DNA from: Bombyx mori
Lineage: Eukaryota; Arthropoda; Insecta; Lepidoptera; Bombycidae
Direction: 5' to 3'
Assembly (NCBI RefSeq): GCF_030269925.1
Contig: NC_085128.1
Span: 1,924,501 to 1,988,500 of the forward strand
Length of the DNA stretch: 64,000 nt
Within the stretch, counting starts at the first letter, position 1, and each line of letters begins with the position of its first letter. Below are positions 21,054-31,346 of the stretch, one piece after another. The notes below the pieces were generated by a model that ran no database searches, was not told the DNA's origin, and saw nothing but the letters and a program-made list of their open reading frames with translations. The translations under genes were made by a program, and so were the position numbers.

Positions 21054-21172
21054 TATCACTAGGCAGTAGCTTAGTTCAGCCCCTGACATTGCTGCAGTCC
21101 AGGGGCGACAATGACCACTCACCATCAGGTGGGTCGTATGCTCATCTGTCTACAAAGGTAATAAAAAAAATG
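21054..21172 (+). mobile_element. Family B: LINE 3' end
   Basis: AGGCAGTAGCTTAGTTCAGC, ACCACTCACCATCAGGTGGG, TCTGTCTACAAAGGTAATAA. Diverged copy. Confidence 0.75.
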
Positions 21173-21737
21173 CAAAGCATTGCTATGTATAAATACAATA
21201 AAAAAATTGAATACAAAATAAGATGTCATTAAATTTGTTTAAGGGTATATATGTATGTATATAAAATTCTCGTGTCACAGTTTTCGTTGCCATACTCCTC
21301 CGAAACGGCTTGACCGATTTTGATGAAATTTTTTGTACTTATCCGGTATCTATGAGAATCAGCCAACATCTATTTTTCATCCCCCTAAATGTTAGGGGTA
21401 GTCCACCCCCAAAATTTTTTTTTTTTAATTTTTAGACAAAAATTATAATTTCTATTTTTTTATGATACAACATACAAAAATACATGCAATCCTCAATTTT
21501 CACCCTTCTACGATCAACCCTTATTTCTTAATAGCCATTTTAGTAATTTAATCATTTTTCCTCTCCGGTCGAAAACTGATCGATCGTCATTTAATTAGTT
21601 ATCCCCGCCAGATGTCTACAGGTGTCACTTCTCACCCTGTAAACAGCACGAAGTAGGGATGTTACCTCTACAGTTTTCGGCTATTATTAGTGTTTATGCT
21701 TCAAGCGTAGTAGTTAAACATTTTTAGTTCATCGCCT

Positions 21738-22078
21738 TGCATGTCAGATGGAAAATCTACAAAAAAAAACCCTAAAGATTTCACTAACGATACAATCACA
21801 AATGTCGACGGATATCCAATATATCGTCGAAGGAATACAGATAATGGCGGACAATCATTTATTAAAAACATCAGCAACACAGACATTGATACTGACAATC
21901 GTTGGGTCGTGCCATATTCGCCCCTGCTGAGCAAAACATACAATGCTCATATTAATGTTGAGTTCTGCAGTTCTGTGAAGAGCATCAAATACATTTGCAA
22001 GTATGTCCATAAAGGCAGTGACATGGCGGTGTTTAGAGTGGAAAATATGAATGTACCATGGCACACAAACATTCGCTT
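21738..22078 (+). pseudogene. Helitron Rep (Helitron_like_N) fragment
   Basis: The frame reads MSDGKSTKKNPKDFTNDTIT, then VDGYPIYRRRNTDNGG, NRWVVPYSPLLSKTYNAHIN and YICKYVHKGSDMA. YPxYRRR and W-V-V-P-Y-(S/N)-P-x-L, followed by the K-Y-x-x-KG-x-D segment, belong to the Helitron_like_N region, just N-terminal to or overlapping the rolling-circle replication initiator. After about residue 110 the frame joins directly to helicase sequence, so the rest of Rep and the helicase N-terminus are deleted. Confidence 0.85.
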
Positions 22079-23085
22079 GAGGCCTTGAACAGGACATTGA
22101 AAGATATTAAAAACAACGACAAACTATTTGGTGGCACTCTGTTAGTCCTTTCAGGTGACTTCAGACAAACACTTCCCGTTATTCCACGTTCAACATACGC
22201 TGATGAAATCAACGCCTGCTTAAAATCATCTACATTGTGGCGTAATGTTGAAATAGTACAGCTGAAAGTAAATATGCGCGTTCAAATGCTTCAAGATCCA
22301 TCCGCTGAAACATTCTGAAAACAACTCTTAGATATCGGCGATGGAAAAGTCACTATAGCTGAAACTTGATACATAAAATTAGCGAATGATTTCTGCACTA
22401 TCATTGATTCGCAAAATGCTCTCATTGAACAAATATTTCCCGATGTACACACGAATTACATAAATCTCGAGTGGCTTGCAGAAAGAGCAATGTTAGCTGC
22501 AAAAAATGTGGATGTTGACATTTTAAATCTGAAGATACAACAGTTATTGCCAGGGGACTTGGTATCATATAAATCTATTGATATAGTTTGCGATGACACT
22601 GAAGCTGTAAATTTTCCAACAGAGTTTTTGAACTCACTGGATTTGCCAGGCATGCCACCACATAACTTACAATTGAAGGTTGGATCTCCAATTATTTTGC
22701 TTCGTAATTTGAACCCGCCACGGCTATGCAACGGTACGCGATTAGTCATTAAAAATTAATGAAAAAAGTTATCGAAGGCACCATTTTAAATGGCAAGTTT
22801 CGAGGTGAAAATATATTGATAGCACGAATACCTATTATACCCACAGATGTGTCAATTCAATTTAAGCGTATTCAATTTCCGATTAGATTGCCATTTGCAA
22901 TGACTATTAATAAATCCCAAGGCCAAACAATGTCTGTTTGTGGCTTAGATTTGAGCACACCATGTTTTTCACACGGACAATTATACGTTGTATGCTCTCG
23001 AGTGGGTAAAGCATCAAGTTTGTTTGTATTAGCTAAAGACGGGCTAACAAAAAATATTGTTCACGCTGCAGCATTAAGAGATTAA
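22058..23085 (+). pseudogene. Helitron Pif1-like helicase fragment with stops and a frameshift
   Basis: Visible helicase landmarks: LVLSGDFRQTLPVIPRST (motif III region), LKVGSPIILLRNLNPPRLCN, MTINKSQGQT (motif V region) and GQLYVVCSRV (motif VI). The Walker A region is missing because of the upstream deletion. In-frame TGA codons occur at 22316 and near 22367, and the frame shifts at about 22757 (the LVIKN end becomes MKKVIEGTIL in another frame). It is therefore not functional. Family members continue smoothly across these breaks, which identifies them as later damage. Confidence 0.88.
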
Positions 23086-23457
23086 TATTATGTAATGAAT
23101 TAATTATATATATAATTATTACTTTTAATAAATTAAAACAATTAATGTTCGGTGTTTTGTTATTTTTATACAACATTCCCTCATCGTTCACAGCGCTCCA
23201 GGCCTTTTTCACTCATATTCCACATCCTTATACACTTCCAATAAGTTAGTCATTTTTTTTCTACACTAGAAATTCTCTAGAAATCTTATATATGGCAAGA
23301 CAACGTTTGCCGGGTCAGCTAGTATGTATGTATTATTTATTAATTTAATACAAAAAATAATAGCTCATGGACATTGGCAATGTCAAAGGCATGATAATAT
23401 ATTTATGCATTTAGGCATATTTTACACTAACACCAGCTGACCATAAATTATTCTTTT

Positions 23458-23572
23458 TACTTTTTTTATTGCCCTTGTAGGCAGACGAGCATACAGCCCA
23501 TCTGATGGTGAGTGGTTACCGTCGCCGATGGACTTCAGCAATGCCAGGGGCAGAGCCAAGCCGCTGCCTACC
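23458..23572 (-). mobile_element. Family B: LINE 3' end (antisense)
   Basis: T-run, TTGCCCTTGTAGGCAGACGA, GATGGTGAGTGGTTACCGTC, GCCAAGCCGCTGCCTACCG. It ends about 120 nt before the ZU5 exon acceptor. Confidence 0.85.
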
Positions 23573-23691
23573 GTTAAACTAATAAGCTAATAAAAATAAC
23601 TTTTAAACTAATTAATAAAAAAAATCAATGAATCGTACAAGTGGGTTTTTTCACCAGTCTGCATCTCTGAATGTTTTTAATTTCCATCTAG

Positions 23692-23925
23692 CCGGTTCGA
23701 TGTACGACGCGGCCAATGAATCCGTGACACTCCAACTGGCAGAGTTCGTCTCCAATTCGCCCACGTCACAATCCATGTCGGTCTCCAGTGCCGGAGCCAG
23801 ACTGGCCTTGCCCGCAGCGGGGGTGGCCCTTTCAGTTCCTGAAGGAGCCCTGGCCAGGGGTAGACGAGAGCAGATCTATGTGGCTGTCGTCAAGGATGAC
23901 AGATACAGGCCGCGACTCGGAAAAG
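23692..23925 (+). CDS. unc-5: UNC5 exon: start of ZU5 domain
   Basis: This exon encodes residues 184-261, starting with a split Ser codon and GSMYDAANESVTLQLAEF. The stretch SAGARLALPAAGVALSVPEGAL followed by the basic RGRREQIYVAVV is the N-terminal beta-sandwich of a ZU5 domain: it matches the G-G-x-L-x-x-P-N-x-G-I-S-L-x-I-P pattern of UNC5 and ankyrins. The acceptor is TTTCCATCTAG and the donor GTAAG from 23926; length 234 bp, phase 1 at both ends. The frame stays open upstream of the acceptor (from about 23628), but no conserved residues occur there. The exon is clearly GC-richer than its flanks. Confidence 0.93.
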
Positions 23926-23975
23926 GTAAGCATTAGAAGCTCCTTCATACTAGTTGAGCAAAAAATCATTTTGGC

Positions 23976-24356
23976 TTTTTTTATTGCTTAGATGGGTGGA
24001 CGAGCTCACAGCCCACCTGGAGCTAAGTAGTTACTGGAGCCCATAGACATCTTCAACGTAAATGCGCCACCCACCTTGAGATATAAGTTCTAAGGTTTCA
24101 AGTATAGTTACAACGGCTGCCCCACCCTTCAAAGCGAAACGCATTACTGCTTCACGGCAGAAAATAGGCGGGGCGGTGGTACCCGTGGTGACTCATAAGA
24201 GGTCCTACTACCAGTAATTACGCAAATTTTAACTTTACGGGTTTGATTTTTATTACATGATGTTATTCCTTCACCGTTGAAATCAATCGTAAACATTTGT
24301 TGAGTACGTATTTCATTAGACAAATTTGTACCCACCTGGGATTCGAACACCGACCT
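23976..24356 (-). mobile_element. Bm1 SINE, nearly full length with altered head
   Basis: Body conserved up to GGGATTCGAACACCG (complement of the B box), after which the expected head is replaced by ACCTCTCGTGTTAAATCGGC. The A-box part is therefore lost or swapped. It lies in the 1.0 kb intron before the last UNC5 exon. Confidence 0.88.
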
Positions 24357-24933
24357 CTCGTGTTAAATCGGCATAGCAAATTATAAGCATCACAACGCGA
24401 GTAATGAGGTCTAATTGTCAAACCGGAAAGTAAGACTATTCCATACCCACATAACAAACTATTCGATAAAAATTTGAGAGCGAGCGTTTTAAATTAAGGC
24501 AGTTCTGTTTGCCACATTATTCATGAGCAAAATATTTTGTTGTTCAAAGATAAGAAGAGGTCGCAGGATATTGCTTATTTTACATTTTAGGTCAAACCCT
24601 TAGTAACGGAAGAGTTCGCTATGGGCAGAATATAAATTAGTTTATTTTAATAAATATAACTTCGAACATTCAAGTATTTATTAAACCCTAAATCACCAAA
24701 GCCGTCATGAATATTAATGAATTATTAAACTTTCTGTTAGGTTAATAAAAACAAATTGATTTTTGCGATGCGATACCAAGTCGTTTCGTTGTTAATTTTA
24801 AACGGTATGTAATTACGTTACGTATCGTCGACATATAATTTCTGTTATATAAAAAACGCACGTCGCCTCCGGGCGGGCTGGTCGACTTCACATATCTAAG
24901 TCCGTGTTTACAAGAGCAAATTCCGCCCCGCAG
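24357..24933. other. Intron before the terminal UNC5 exon
   Basis: AT-rich DNA becoming GC-richer near 24860 (GCACGTCGCCTCCGGGCGGG), ending in the CCCCGCAG acceptor. No repeat recognised. Confidence 0.5.
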
Positions 24934-26108
24934 GTATCACGCAGCTGAGTCCGGTGGTTAAATGCGGCCCGCCGCGTCAGACATTAAACAAGTCCGTCGT
25001 CTTACAAATACCACATTGCGCCAGCCTCAAGCATGGCTTCTGGAACCTGTCTCTGTACGCCATAGACCACAACAGTAAGCCAGAGGGCGGCCAGTCTCAG
25101 TGGAAGAAGATCGTGGGCCTCGGTCAAGAAACCATCAACACCCCAATCTTCACACAGCTCGACAACGACAAGATATTCCTTGTGACGGACATGTTGTCCA
25201 CGTTCGTATTGGTCGGTGAAAGTTTCAATGGTAAGGCCGTAAAGGCACTACAATTAGCGATCTACGCCCCGACCGTGCTCAACGAAACCAGTTCCGAATA
25301 TAGCATTAGATTGTACGTGTTCGAAGACACGCCTTGTGCGGCTTACTATTGTCAGGAACAAGAGAAAAAACTCGGCGGAGTGTTGCTTGAACGACCGAAA
25401 ACTTTATTGTTCCAAGACGGAGGCTCCCATCTTTGTTTGAATCTGGAGCACGTCAGTCCCGGCTGGAAAGCGAAGCCGGGCATCGGTTATCAGGAGATCC
25501 CATTCAATCACGTGTGGAGCTCGAACTACAACGCTCTGCATTGCAGCTTCACTCTCGATCGGACGCACGACTGCGACAATATTGATTTTACGATCTCAGC
25601 CTGTCAGAGAACGAATCCATCTTATAAGCAAACGTTCAGGATATGCCTCGAAGACATGCAGAGTCGGTCGCCACGGGGCAGATCGCCGCGCGAATCCCAG
25701 CGCAGTTTTAATATTACCGAGAATCTCTTGGATGGTCGTATGGGTCGAAACGACGAGGGCAGTGAGGGTAGCGTGAAAAGAAACATCACTGTTAATGAGA
25801 CGGGCGTGAACGAATGCTCCGGAGAGGGCCCTTTCAAATTGAGCGGGAAGATAAAAAGGCAGCTTTGTGCCATTTTAGACCCTCCTAACGCCCGTGGAAA
25901 TGATTGGCGTGCTCTGGCATCGCGGTTGGGCGTAGATCGCTATACAACTTGGTTCGCCACAAAGAGCTCACCCACTGAAGCTATATTAGAGCTGTGGGAA
26001 TGCAGGGAGCGTCATCCTGGGGCCATTCCCGCTCTGGCGACCGCATTGCGACAGATGGACAGACACGACGCCGCTGATCTACTTCATATACGGCCATCTT
26101 GGTTATGA
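24934..26108 (+). CDS. unc-5: UNC5 terminal exon: ZU5 end, UPA and death domain
   Basis: This exon encodes residues 262-652 and the TGA stop at 26106. The first part (ITQLSPVVKCGPP to about residue 350) completes ZU5. The UPA domain follows the TFVLVGES motif (358) and runs to about residue 490, with landmarks LAIYAPTV, YSIRLYVFED, KKLGGVLLERPKTL and YQEIPFNHVW. A polar insert with RSPRGRSPRES (about 500-560) links to the C-terminal death domain (about 565-647), with LDPPNARGNDWRALASRLG and ILELWECRERHPGAIPAL. The ZU5-UPA-DD block is the autoinhibitory signalling unit of UNC5 proteins. The acceptor is CCCCGCAG at 24926-24933. The 24954 GTG seen in the open frame is not a start but an internal valine. 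Confidence 0.96.
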
Positions 26109-26144
26109 ATTAAAAAAACCAATACGGATCTTAATTAATGTTGA

Positions 26145-26150
26145 AATAAA
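26145..26150 (+). terminator. Candidate proximal poly(A) signal of UNC5
   Basis: Canonical AATAAA 37 nt after the stop codon, followed by TTCTGTTGTGATG as a possible downstream GU-rich element. Its use would give a very short 3'UTR. Confidence 0.4.
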
Positions 26151-27275
26151 TTTAGAATTTCTGTTGTGATGAACACTATGTGAAAGTTTAATGTTTGTAA
26201 AGTATCGAAAACCTTCTCAGAACAAAGAGTCTGTATAAAATTTTAATCAAATGTTTTAAAGTCGCCATGTCTGAGCGGAAGAGAAAATGGTTTTTTTTGG
26301 CAGAGTAGTGGCAATGTTGTGTTAGAAAAACATATAGTTTGGCAGGCCCGGTGGCCTAAGTTTATATTTAAAATCGCGTAGTATATTTTGTATAGAAACA
26401 TTATTGGACGCTGTAGATAAGCGGACGTACGAATAAATTATATTATGGTAGCAATAATAGTGCCTAAATTTGTCTTTTAAAGATAAACCAACGTTAGGTT
26501 GGTTAAGTTGGTTATTTCGTTAATATTAGTAGTTTTCCTTGAGTGTTTGTTGTGACTTAAATGCATATTATTATCAATATTTCGCTTGTATGTTGTTGCG
26601 TTTGATATATCGTGCCAAACTGGTGTCATGGAGTTTGACTAATCTCAATCTGAAATCACATTGCATTTAATTACTGTTGACTGGTTATTTTGATAGAACC
26701 ATTTTAAGCTCGCACTCGCTTCTTCGTAATCATGTAATTTATCCTGTAATCACGGTAATCAAAATTTAATAAACCGCTCAACCGGTGATTTTTTAAATTA
26801 TTTTCTGTCAAAAAGTGTTACATACTTCATAATCACAATGATTGTATATGTATGATTAATATTGCAATTCAACGAAAACAATTTTTTAGTACATTCGATT
26901 TTTAAAATTTAAATTTTTATTCCAACTATATTAAGATAGACTTCTGAATCTACTGATGAATAAAAACATTTTAGTAATTAAAAACTGGTATACAATTTTC
27001 ATTCTCATGTTTAAAATTCACGTATTAAATATTGTTTTTCCAATTATACGTACTTCGGAAGTCTGCATTTAACACAGTTTCTAGAATATTTAAAAGAACT
27101 GTCACAATGTAAATAAAGTCTAGACTTGTATATAAGTAGATTTCACAGTGAAATTTAGCTGGGACTATTATAATTAACCATTATTTTATAACTTCGCATT
27201 ACAGTAGACTATATTATATTTTTGTTAACGTGATGAATATAAAATAAATGGATCTGTGATATTTAAATAATATGA

Positions 27276-27281
27276 AATAAA
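27276..27281 (+). terminator. Candidate distal poly(A) signal of UNC5
   Basis: A canonical AATAAA is followed 15-30 nt later by a G/T-rich element, the usual layout of a cleavage and polyadenylation site. A second hexamer lies 33 nt upstream at 27243. Confidence 0.5.
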
Positions 27282-27295
27282 TTATCTTTAACTGT

Positions 27296-27767
27296 GCATT
27301 GTTATTGTTTTATTTGATTTTTCTACTTTCGGTTAGATTTATACGGAATTGCTTATCGATTCGGCGCAGAGGATCAAACTATAACAGAATGACTATAAGA
27401 AAATATAGCCTAGTACGAGTATAATAATTAGTTTTTGAACCTAGACTCGGGGGATTTGTCAGATGTGTAAAGGATATCCTATATAATATATCAATGGTTA
27501 GTTATCAATCTAATGTTTGTGTTGGCTATGTGCATACTTCGTTTTTTTATTTATTTGCTTTTTTGTTTTTTATTTCCTGGAACTCGTAATTTTCTTTTTA
27601 TACGATTTTTAATTCTTATTTGTAATTTGTAATTTTGTTTTCAATGGCCAGTTTGGAGGCTCGCTGGCTGTGTGCATTAATATGGATTTGCTGAGTGCAC
27701 ATAACATTTAGATTGCAATCCAGAATCAGATTTAGGTACTATTTGTACGATTTAGTTAATATGTAAC
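27296..27767. other. Intergenic DNA, nothing recognised
   Basis: AT-rich, T-run-rich stretch downstream of the UNC5 poly(A) signals. Confidence 0.4.
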
Positions 27768-27984
27768 TTTTTTTATTGCTTAGATGGGTGGATGAGCTCA
27801 CAGCCCACCTGGTGTCAATTGGTTACTGGAGCCCATAGACATCTACAACGTAAATGCGCCACCCACCTTGAGATATAAGTTCTAAGGTATCAGTATAGTT
27901 ACAACGGCTACCCCACCCTTCAAACCGAAACGCATTACTGCTTCACGGCAGAAATACGCGAGATGGTGGTACCTACCACCAGTC
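27768..27984 (-). mobile_element. Bm1 SINE, 5'-truncated with small internal deletion
   Basis: Standard antisense body, but the GTACCTACCCGCGCGGACTC-type segment is collapsed, so GTGGTACCTACCACCAGT is contiguous (about 30 bp lost). Confidence 0.9.
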
Positions 27985-28275
27985 GATAATTCTTAATGCT
28001 GAGATTCGTGGTCTCCTCTAATAACATTCTCCTGGATTATTGTACTTATTTAAGTATGTGAATACAGTTATAAAAGTATTTGACAACTTTAACGATTTAA
28101 GTAAAAACATTTTTTCATGGGCACTGGTGGTAGGGCGTTTTATGTTTCCATTAGGAGATAGTATCGATAGTAATCCTACCTATTTCTGCCGCGAAGAATT
28201 ATTTGTCTGCTGGGTGAAATACCCTTTATGCAATAAAATTAGGACTTCGACTGGCACTAAGGTCTCCAATGCGTC

Positions 28276-28394
28276 TTTTTTTTTATTGCCCTTGTAGGCA
28301 GACGAGCATACAGCCCACTTGATGGTGAGTGGTTACAGTCGCCCATGGACTTCAGCAAGGCCAGGGGCAGAGCCAAGCCGCTGGCTATCGTCTG
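28276..28394 (-). mobile_element. Family B: LINE 3' end (antisense)
   Basis: TTGCCCTTGTAGGCAGACGA to GCCAAGCCGCTGGCTATCG. Immediately followed by a copy in the other orientation. Confidence 0.85.
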
Positions 28395-28417
28395 ATCGGA
28401 CTCTGACATCCATATAA

Positions 28418-28505
28418 TGAAAGGCAGCGTCCAAAGTCCAGGAGCGACAGTAACCGCTTACCATCAAGTGGGCCGTATGCTCGTCTACCTAAAAAATAAA
28501 TAAAA
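28418..28505 (+). mobile_element. Family B: LINE 3' end, diverged
   Basis: AAAGGCAGCGTCCAAAGTCC, ACCGCTTACCATCAAGTGGG, GTATGCTCGTCTACCTAAAA with an A-rich tail. Forms an inverted pair with 28276-28394. Confidence 0.75.
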
Positions 28506-29217
28506 AATCTAACTCCATAAAAAGCGGTGAAATATTTAAAATTTTACAACACAAAAGTCTTCAGTTATAAAGAAAGACAGTAATAGACAATAATGATGCA
28601 AATTAAGAGCTTAACTTCTGAATAGCATTGGTTACGGTAAAACGTAAATATGTTAATCGCGATTGTAGTGGCCGTACAAGCGTGCGCAGGTGCGAGCTTA
28701 CCGCTATGCAGGTTTGTACCATTGTGTTGCGCTTTAGGGTGTATGGTGTAAGTTGCAGCGAGTTTTGATTTATAGCTCTTTTTTTTCTTCAATTTTATTT
28801 TTATTATTTTTAACGCATTTGTAAATCGATATTAAAGCTTAGACCTATTCCCGGGTAATAAATAGATCGCATAAATAAAAATGCATAGATAAGAGATGAA
28901 GATCGAATTTTTAAGTTATTTTCATGGAAGAGTGACGCATGGATCCACGGATGGAGCTTATCCTTCAAACGGAATCTTTTGCATTGAGGTAAAAACGTAG
29001 ATGATCGTAATAAGTACCAATACCTATAAATATCACGCTATTTCTCTCATACGATTGCTGTTATGATTATAATTATAAATAGCTAGAAACAAATCACGCA
29101 CGGTCATACGGCTCTAATATAGGATTCCCTGTGTTATAAGTACCGGAGACTGAGAATCATACTTATATATGCTTAAAGATATACATATATAGATAATAAA
29201 CGCACTGAGAAAGAGGC
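28506..29217. other. Intergenic DNA, nothing recognised
   Basis: AT-rich, with a GC-richer patch at 28660-28760. No repeat or gene supported. Confidence 0.4.
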
Positions 29218-29320
29218 AAAACATCCAGTTCTTCATACAACGTTTCGTTGAGAATCGAACCCACGACCCTTAGCGCAACAGTCAAGTGTGCAAACCACTG
29301 CACCAACGAGTCAGTCAGAC
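29218..29320 (-). mobile_element. tRNA-like head of a SINE (antisense)
   Basis: On the minus strand: CGTTGGTGCAGTGGTTTGCA, then GTCGTGGGTTCGATTCTCA. Both an A-box-like (TGGTGCAGTGG) and a B-box (GGTTCGATTC) element are present at tRNA spacing. It lacks the full conserved tRNA arms, so I call it a SINE head rather than a functional tRNA. Confidence 0.6.
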
Positions 29321-30238
29321 CGTTCGAAAGTTTTTCCTTGCAGCAATCAGTTTAAATCTCCATTATACGAATCTAAGCACACTGTAGCCACGACAATTGC
29401 TTTCATTCAGTACATAAAGTAAAATTAAACTTCACGACTTTTGTTTCCTCTATTATCCCAGTTACAATTGATATCAAAAGTTAGCAATTTGTTTTGATTG
29501 CAAGTGAACCTATTTACTTGTACTAGGCAATTGCAGTTTCACATTAATATTAATAAGACCAAGTATGACTACTAAATCGTCAGTGATACAGATGAGAAAG
29601 TAAATTGATATTTTTTAAACTACTTAAAAACGCTAGTCTTCTAGCCAAACAGGCCAGTGTTTGCTAACGATCCACTGGTTTGTCTCATTGCAGTGTGCCC
29701 AATTGATATGGTATGGTGCTAGTTAAAGCGAACGTGTTGGTTTTTAACACGCCTTTATTTTAACTATACATTGTGTGCCACAAATTTTGAATTACGTGTG
29801 ACGAATCGGTTTTAAATAGTTGGAGTTCACGTTCTGTTATGAATTATAATGTGTATGTTTTCCTAAATTGACGCAAAGTATCTCCAAATGTTTATATTTA
29901 TTAGATATAAATAAGGACATCTTAAGAATATATCAATTTATTCGAAAAAAATCATTAAATATAATTAAATCCAAAAATACTTTTTTATATTATTATAATA
30001 ATATTATTTTTGGTTCACAATAGTGGAGCCAAACCCGAATTGAAGCGCTATGTTATGATCATTTCATGAAGGGATCATAAATACCGAGGTGTTAGGTTAT
30101 AAAATAGAAATTATTTACCAACTACCGGTTTTATCGGCTCTTATCGAACGAGGATCCTTTTGGAAGATAGTGTGGGAAATAGCCAATGTGTTTCCTGTTC
30201 TGGTGTTTTTATTAAACTAGAGAAATACGTTAATTTTT
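29321..30238. other. Intergenic DNA, nothing recognised
   Basis: AT-rich; no frame, repeat or RNA gene supported. Confidence 0.4.
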
Positions 30239-30629
30239 ATGCTATTCCATAGCTTTTATCGCGGTATTTGAGCGCGGCAACCGAATCAAGAAATTCCGTA
30301 ACGAAAATTAAACCTTTCAGCCCCCACTCCGCCTCGCATATAGTTCGCGTTCAACACATTCACACGTTGCGCTTGTGTAGTGTTTGTGAATAAGCGCGCG
30401 GCGTGACGTCGCACTGCATGCGCATCATGAAAAGTCTGCCCATCTCTCGCTCACGCGGTCTAGCTTATGAGTATGAAGGGGACAGTTAACGTTTTGCTTT
30501 TATAAATATAGAGTGGTCTTTTTTATTATTGTTTTAATATTAAATTATTATTGTCAAGTTATAATTGCATAAGTTGATAAAAAATGCGATGCAATACCTT
30601 TACCGCGGCAGTCCCCGAGTGCCACACGT
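30239..30629 (+). repeat. Family D repeat, copy 2
   Basis: ATGCTATTCCATAGCTTTTA at the left, GCGATGCAATACCTTTACCG and CAGTCCCCGAGTGCCACACG at the right. Complete copy. Confidence 0.8.
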
Positions 30630-30769
30630 CTTTTTTTTTGCGGTAGATTTACTAATGAACTCCTCGTCGTCTGGGGTTAAGGGTTTTGCGTAGACCGCAA
30701 AACGTTAGTCATCCATCCGCGAGTCATAAAGTTGAAATATCAATCATACCTGATTTTTCTTTTACTATT

Positions 30770-30920
30770 CTATCAGCCCACAGACGTCCACTACTCGACA
30801 TACGCCTCCCCCAAGCCTCGCCAGAAAGATTGGTACTGCGCTGCTTGCATCCAGCGGAACCCCGTGAACCTCAATAGGTCGTCGGACAATCATGTGGGAG
30901 GCCTACTCATAGGAAGAAAT
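30770..30920 (+). mobile_element. LINE 3' region fragment
   Basis: CAGCCCACAGACGTCCACTA, CATACGCCTCCCCCAAGCCT, then GCATCCAGCGGAACCCCGTG and AGGTCGTCGG. This is a common dispersed motif near the 3' end of lepidopteran LINEs. The two overlapping short frames are not genes. Confidence 0.65.
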
Positions 30921-31093
30921 ACCTGATTATTGTTGATCAATAATTCAAACCGGATTGCAAGAGTGCTTCCAGACAAAAATAAGGAGAGTGGCGGTGCCAG
31001 ACCTTGCAAGCAATAATCGTTGATCAAGTAACTTAATGTTATTTTGCTACGAGTAAAGTTTTGGTGCTCCTTGCAGAGTGAAAGGAAGTCATT

Positions 31094-31346
31094 TTACTGG
31101 TGATAGGACCTCTTGTGAGTCCATGCGGGTGGGTACCACCACCCTGCCTATTCTTACCGTGAAGCAGTAATGCGTTTCGGTTTGAAGGATGGGGCAGCCG
31201 TTGTAACGATACTTGAAACCTTAGAAATTATATCTCAAGGTGGGTGGCGCATTTACGTTGTAGATGTCTATGGGCTCCAGTAACCACTTAACAACAGGTG
31301 GGCTGTGAGTTCGTCCACCCATCTAAACAATAAAAAAAAAAAAAAA
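31094..31346 (+). mobile_element. Bm1 SINE, 5'-truncated
   Basis: From TACTGGTGATAGGACCTCTT to CATCTAAACAATAAAA and an A-tail of 14. Confidence 0.93.

Larger units (their letters stand above)
21245..23322 (+). mobile_element. Helitron, decayed but with coding sequence
   Basis: The left end ATATAAAATTCTCGTGTCAC with GAAACGGCTTGACCGATTTT matches the left end of the 55624-57379 element. The right end GCCGGGTCAGCTAG precedes a T. Between them lie Rep/Helitron-like and Pif1-like helicase remnants in the sense orientation. The terminal TC at the 5' end is not clear, so the start is approximate. It fills most of the 20481-23691 UNC5 intron. Confidence 0.85.
3160..27295 (+). other. unc-5: UNC5 netrin receptor gene, 3' part (six exons, introns, 3'UTR)
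   Basis: The six exons join in a single reading frame: every donor phase matches the next acceptor phase (1, 1, 2, 1, 1 after the successive exons), and all use GT donors and AG acceptors. The order TSP1, transmembrane helix, ZU5, UPA, death domain is specific to the UNC5 family, single-pass receptors for netrin that mediate repulsive axon guidance and, in vertebrates, ligand-dependent control of cell death. The window encodes 652 residues from the last TSP1 repeat to the stop. The N-terminal signal peptide, Ig domains and first TSP1 are not found in bases 1-3159 and must lie upstream. Residue numbers in the exon entries count from the first complete codon at 3162. The 3' boundary is set by the most distal good poly(A) signal and is uncertain. 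Confidence 0.93.
26109..27295 (+). other. UNC5 3' untranslated region (probable)
   Basis: The AT-rich sequence after the stop has no open frame and no recognised repeat, as expected for a 3'UTR. AATAAA hexamers occur at 26145-26150, 27112-27117, 27243-27248 and 27276-27281. The last is followed by a GT-rich stretch (TGTGCATTGTTATTG), so I place the end near 27295. Use of the proximal signal 40 nt after the stop is equally possible, since TTCTGTTGTG follows it. Confidence 0.55.

Noticed and set aside
23628..23691. Upstream extension of the ZU5 exon frame from an apparent ATG
   Set aside because: A TTTCCATCTAG acceptor precedes the conserved part and the split-codon phase fits the previous exon; the upstream residues are intron.
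24954..24956. GTG as a start for a separate 384-residue protein
   Set aside because: The frame continues upstream to the acceptor at 24933 and joins the ZU5 exon in phase; it is an internal valine codon.
30239..30629. Family D considered as a SINE
   Set aside because: No A/B box pair and no A-tail at the shared right end; the inverted repeats point to a fold-back DNA element instead.
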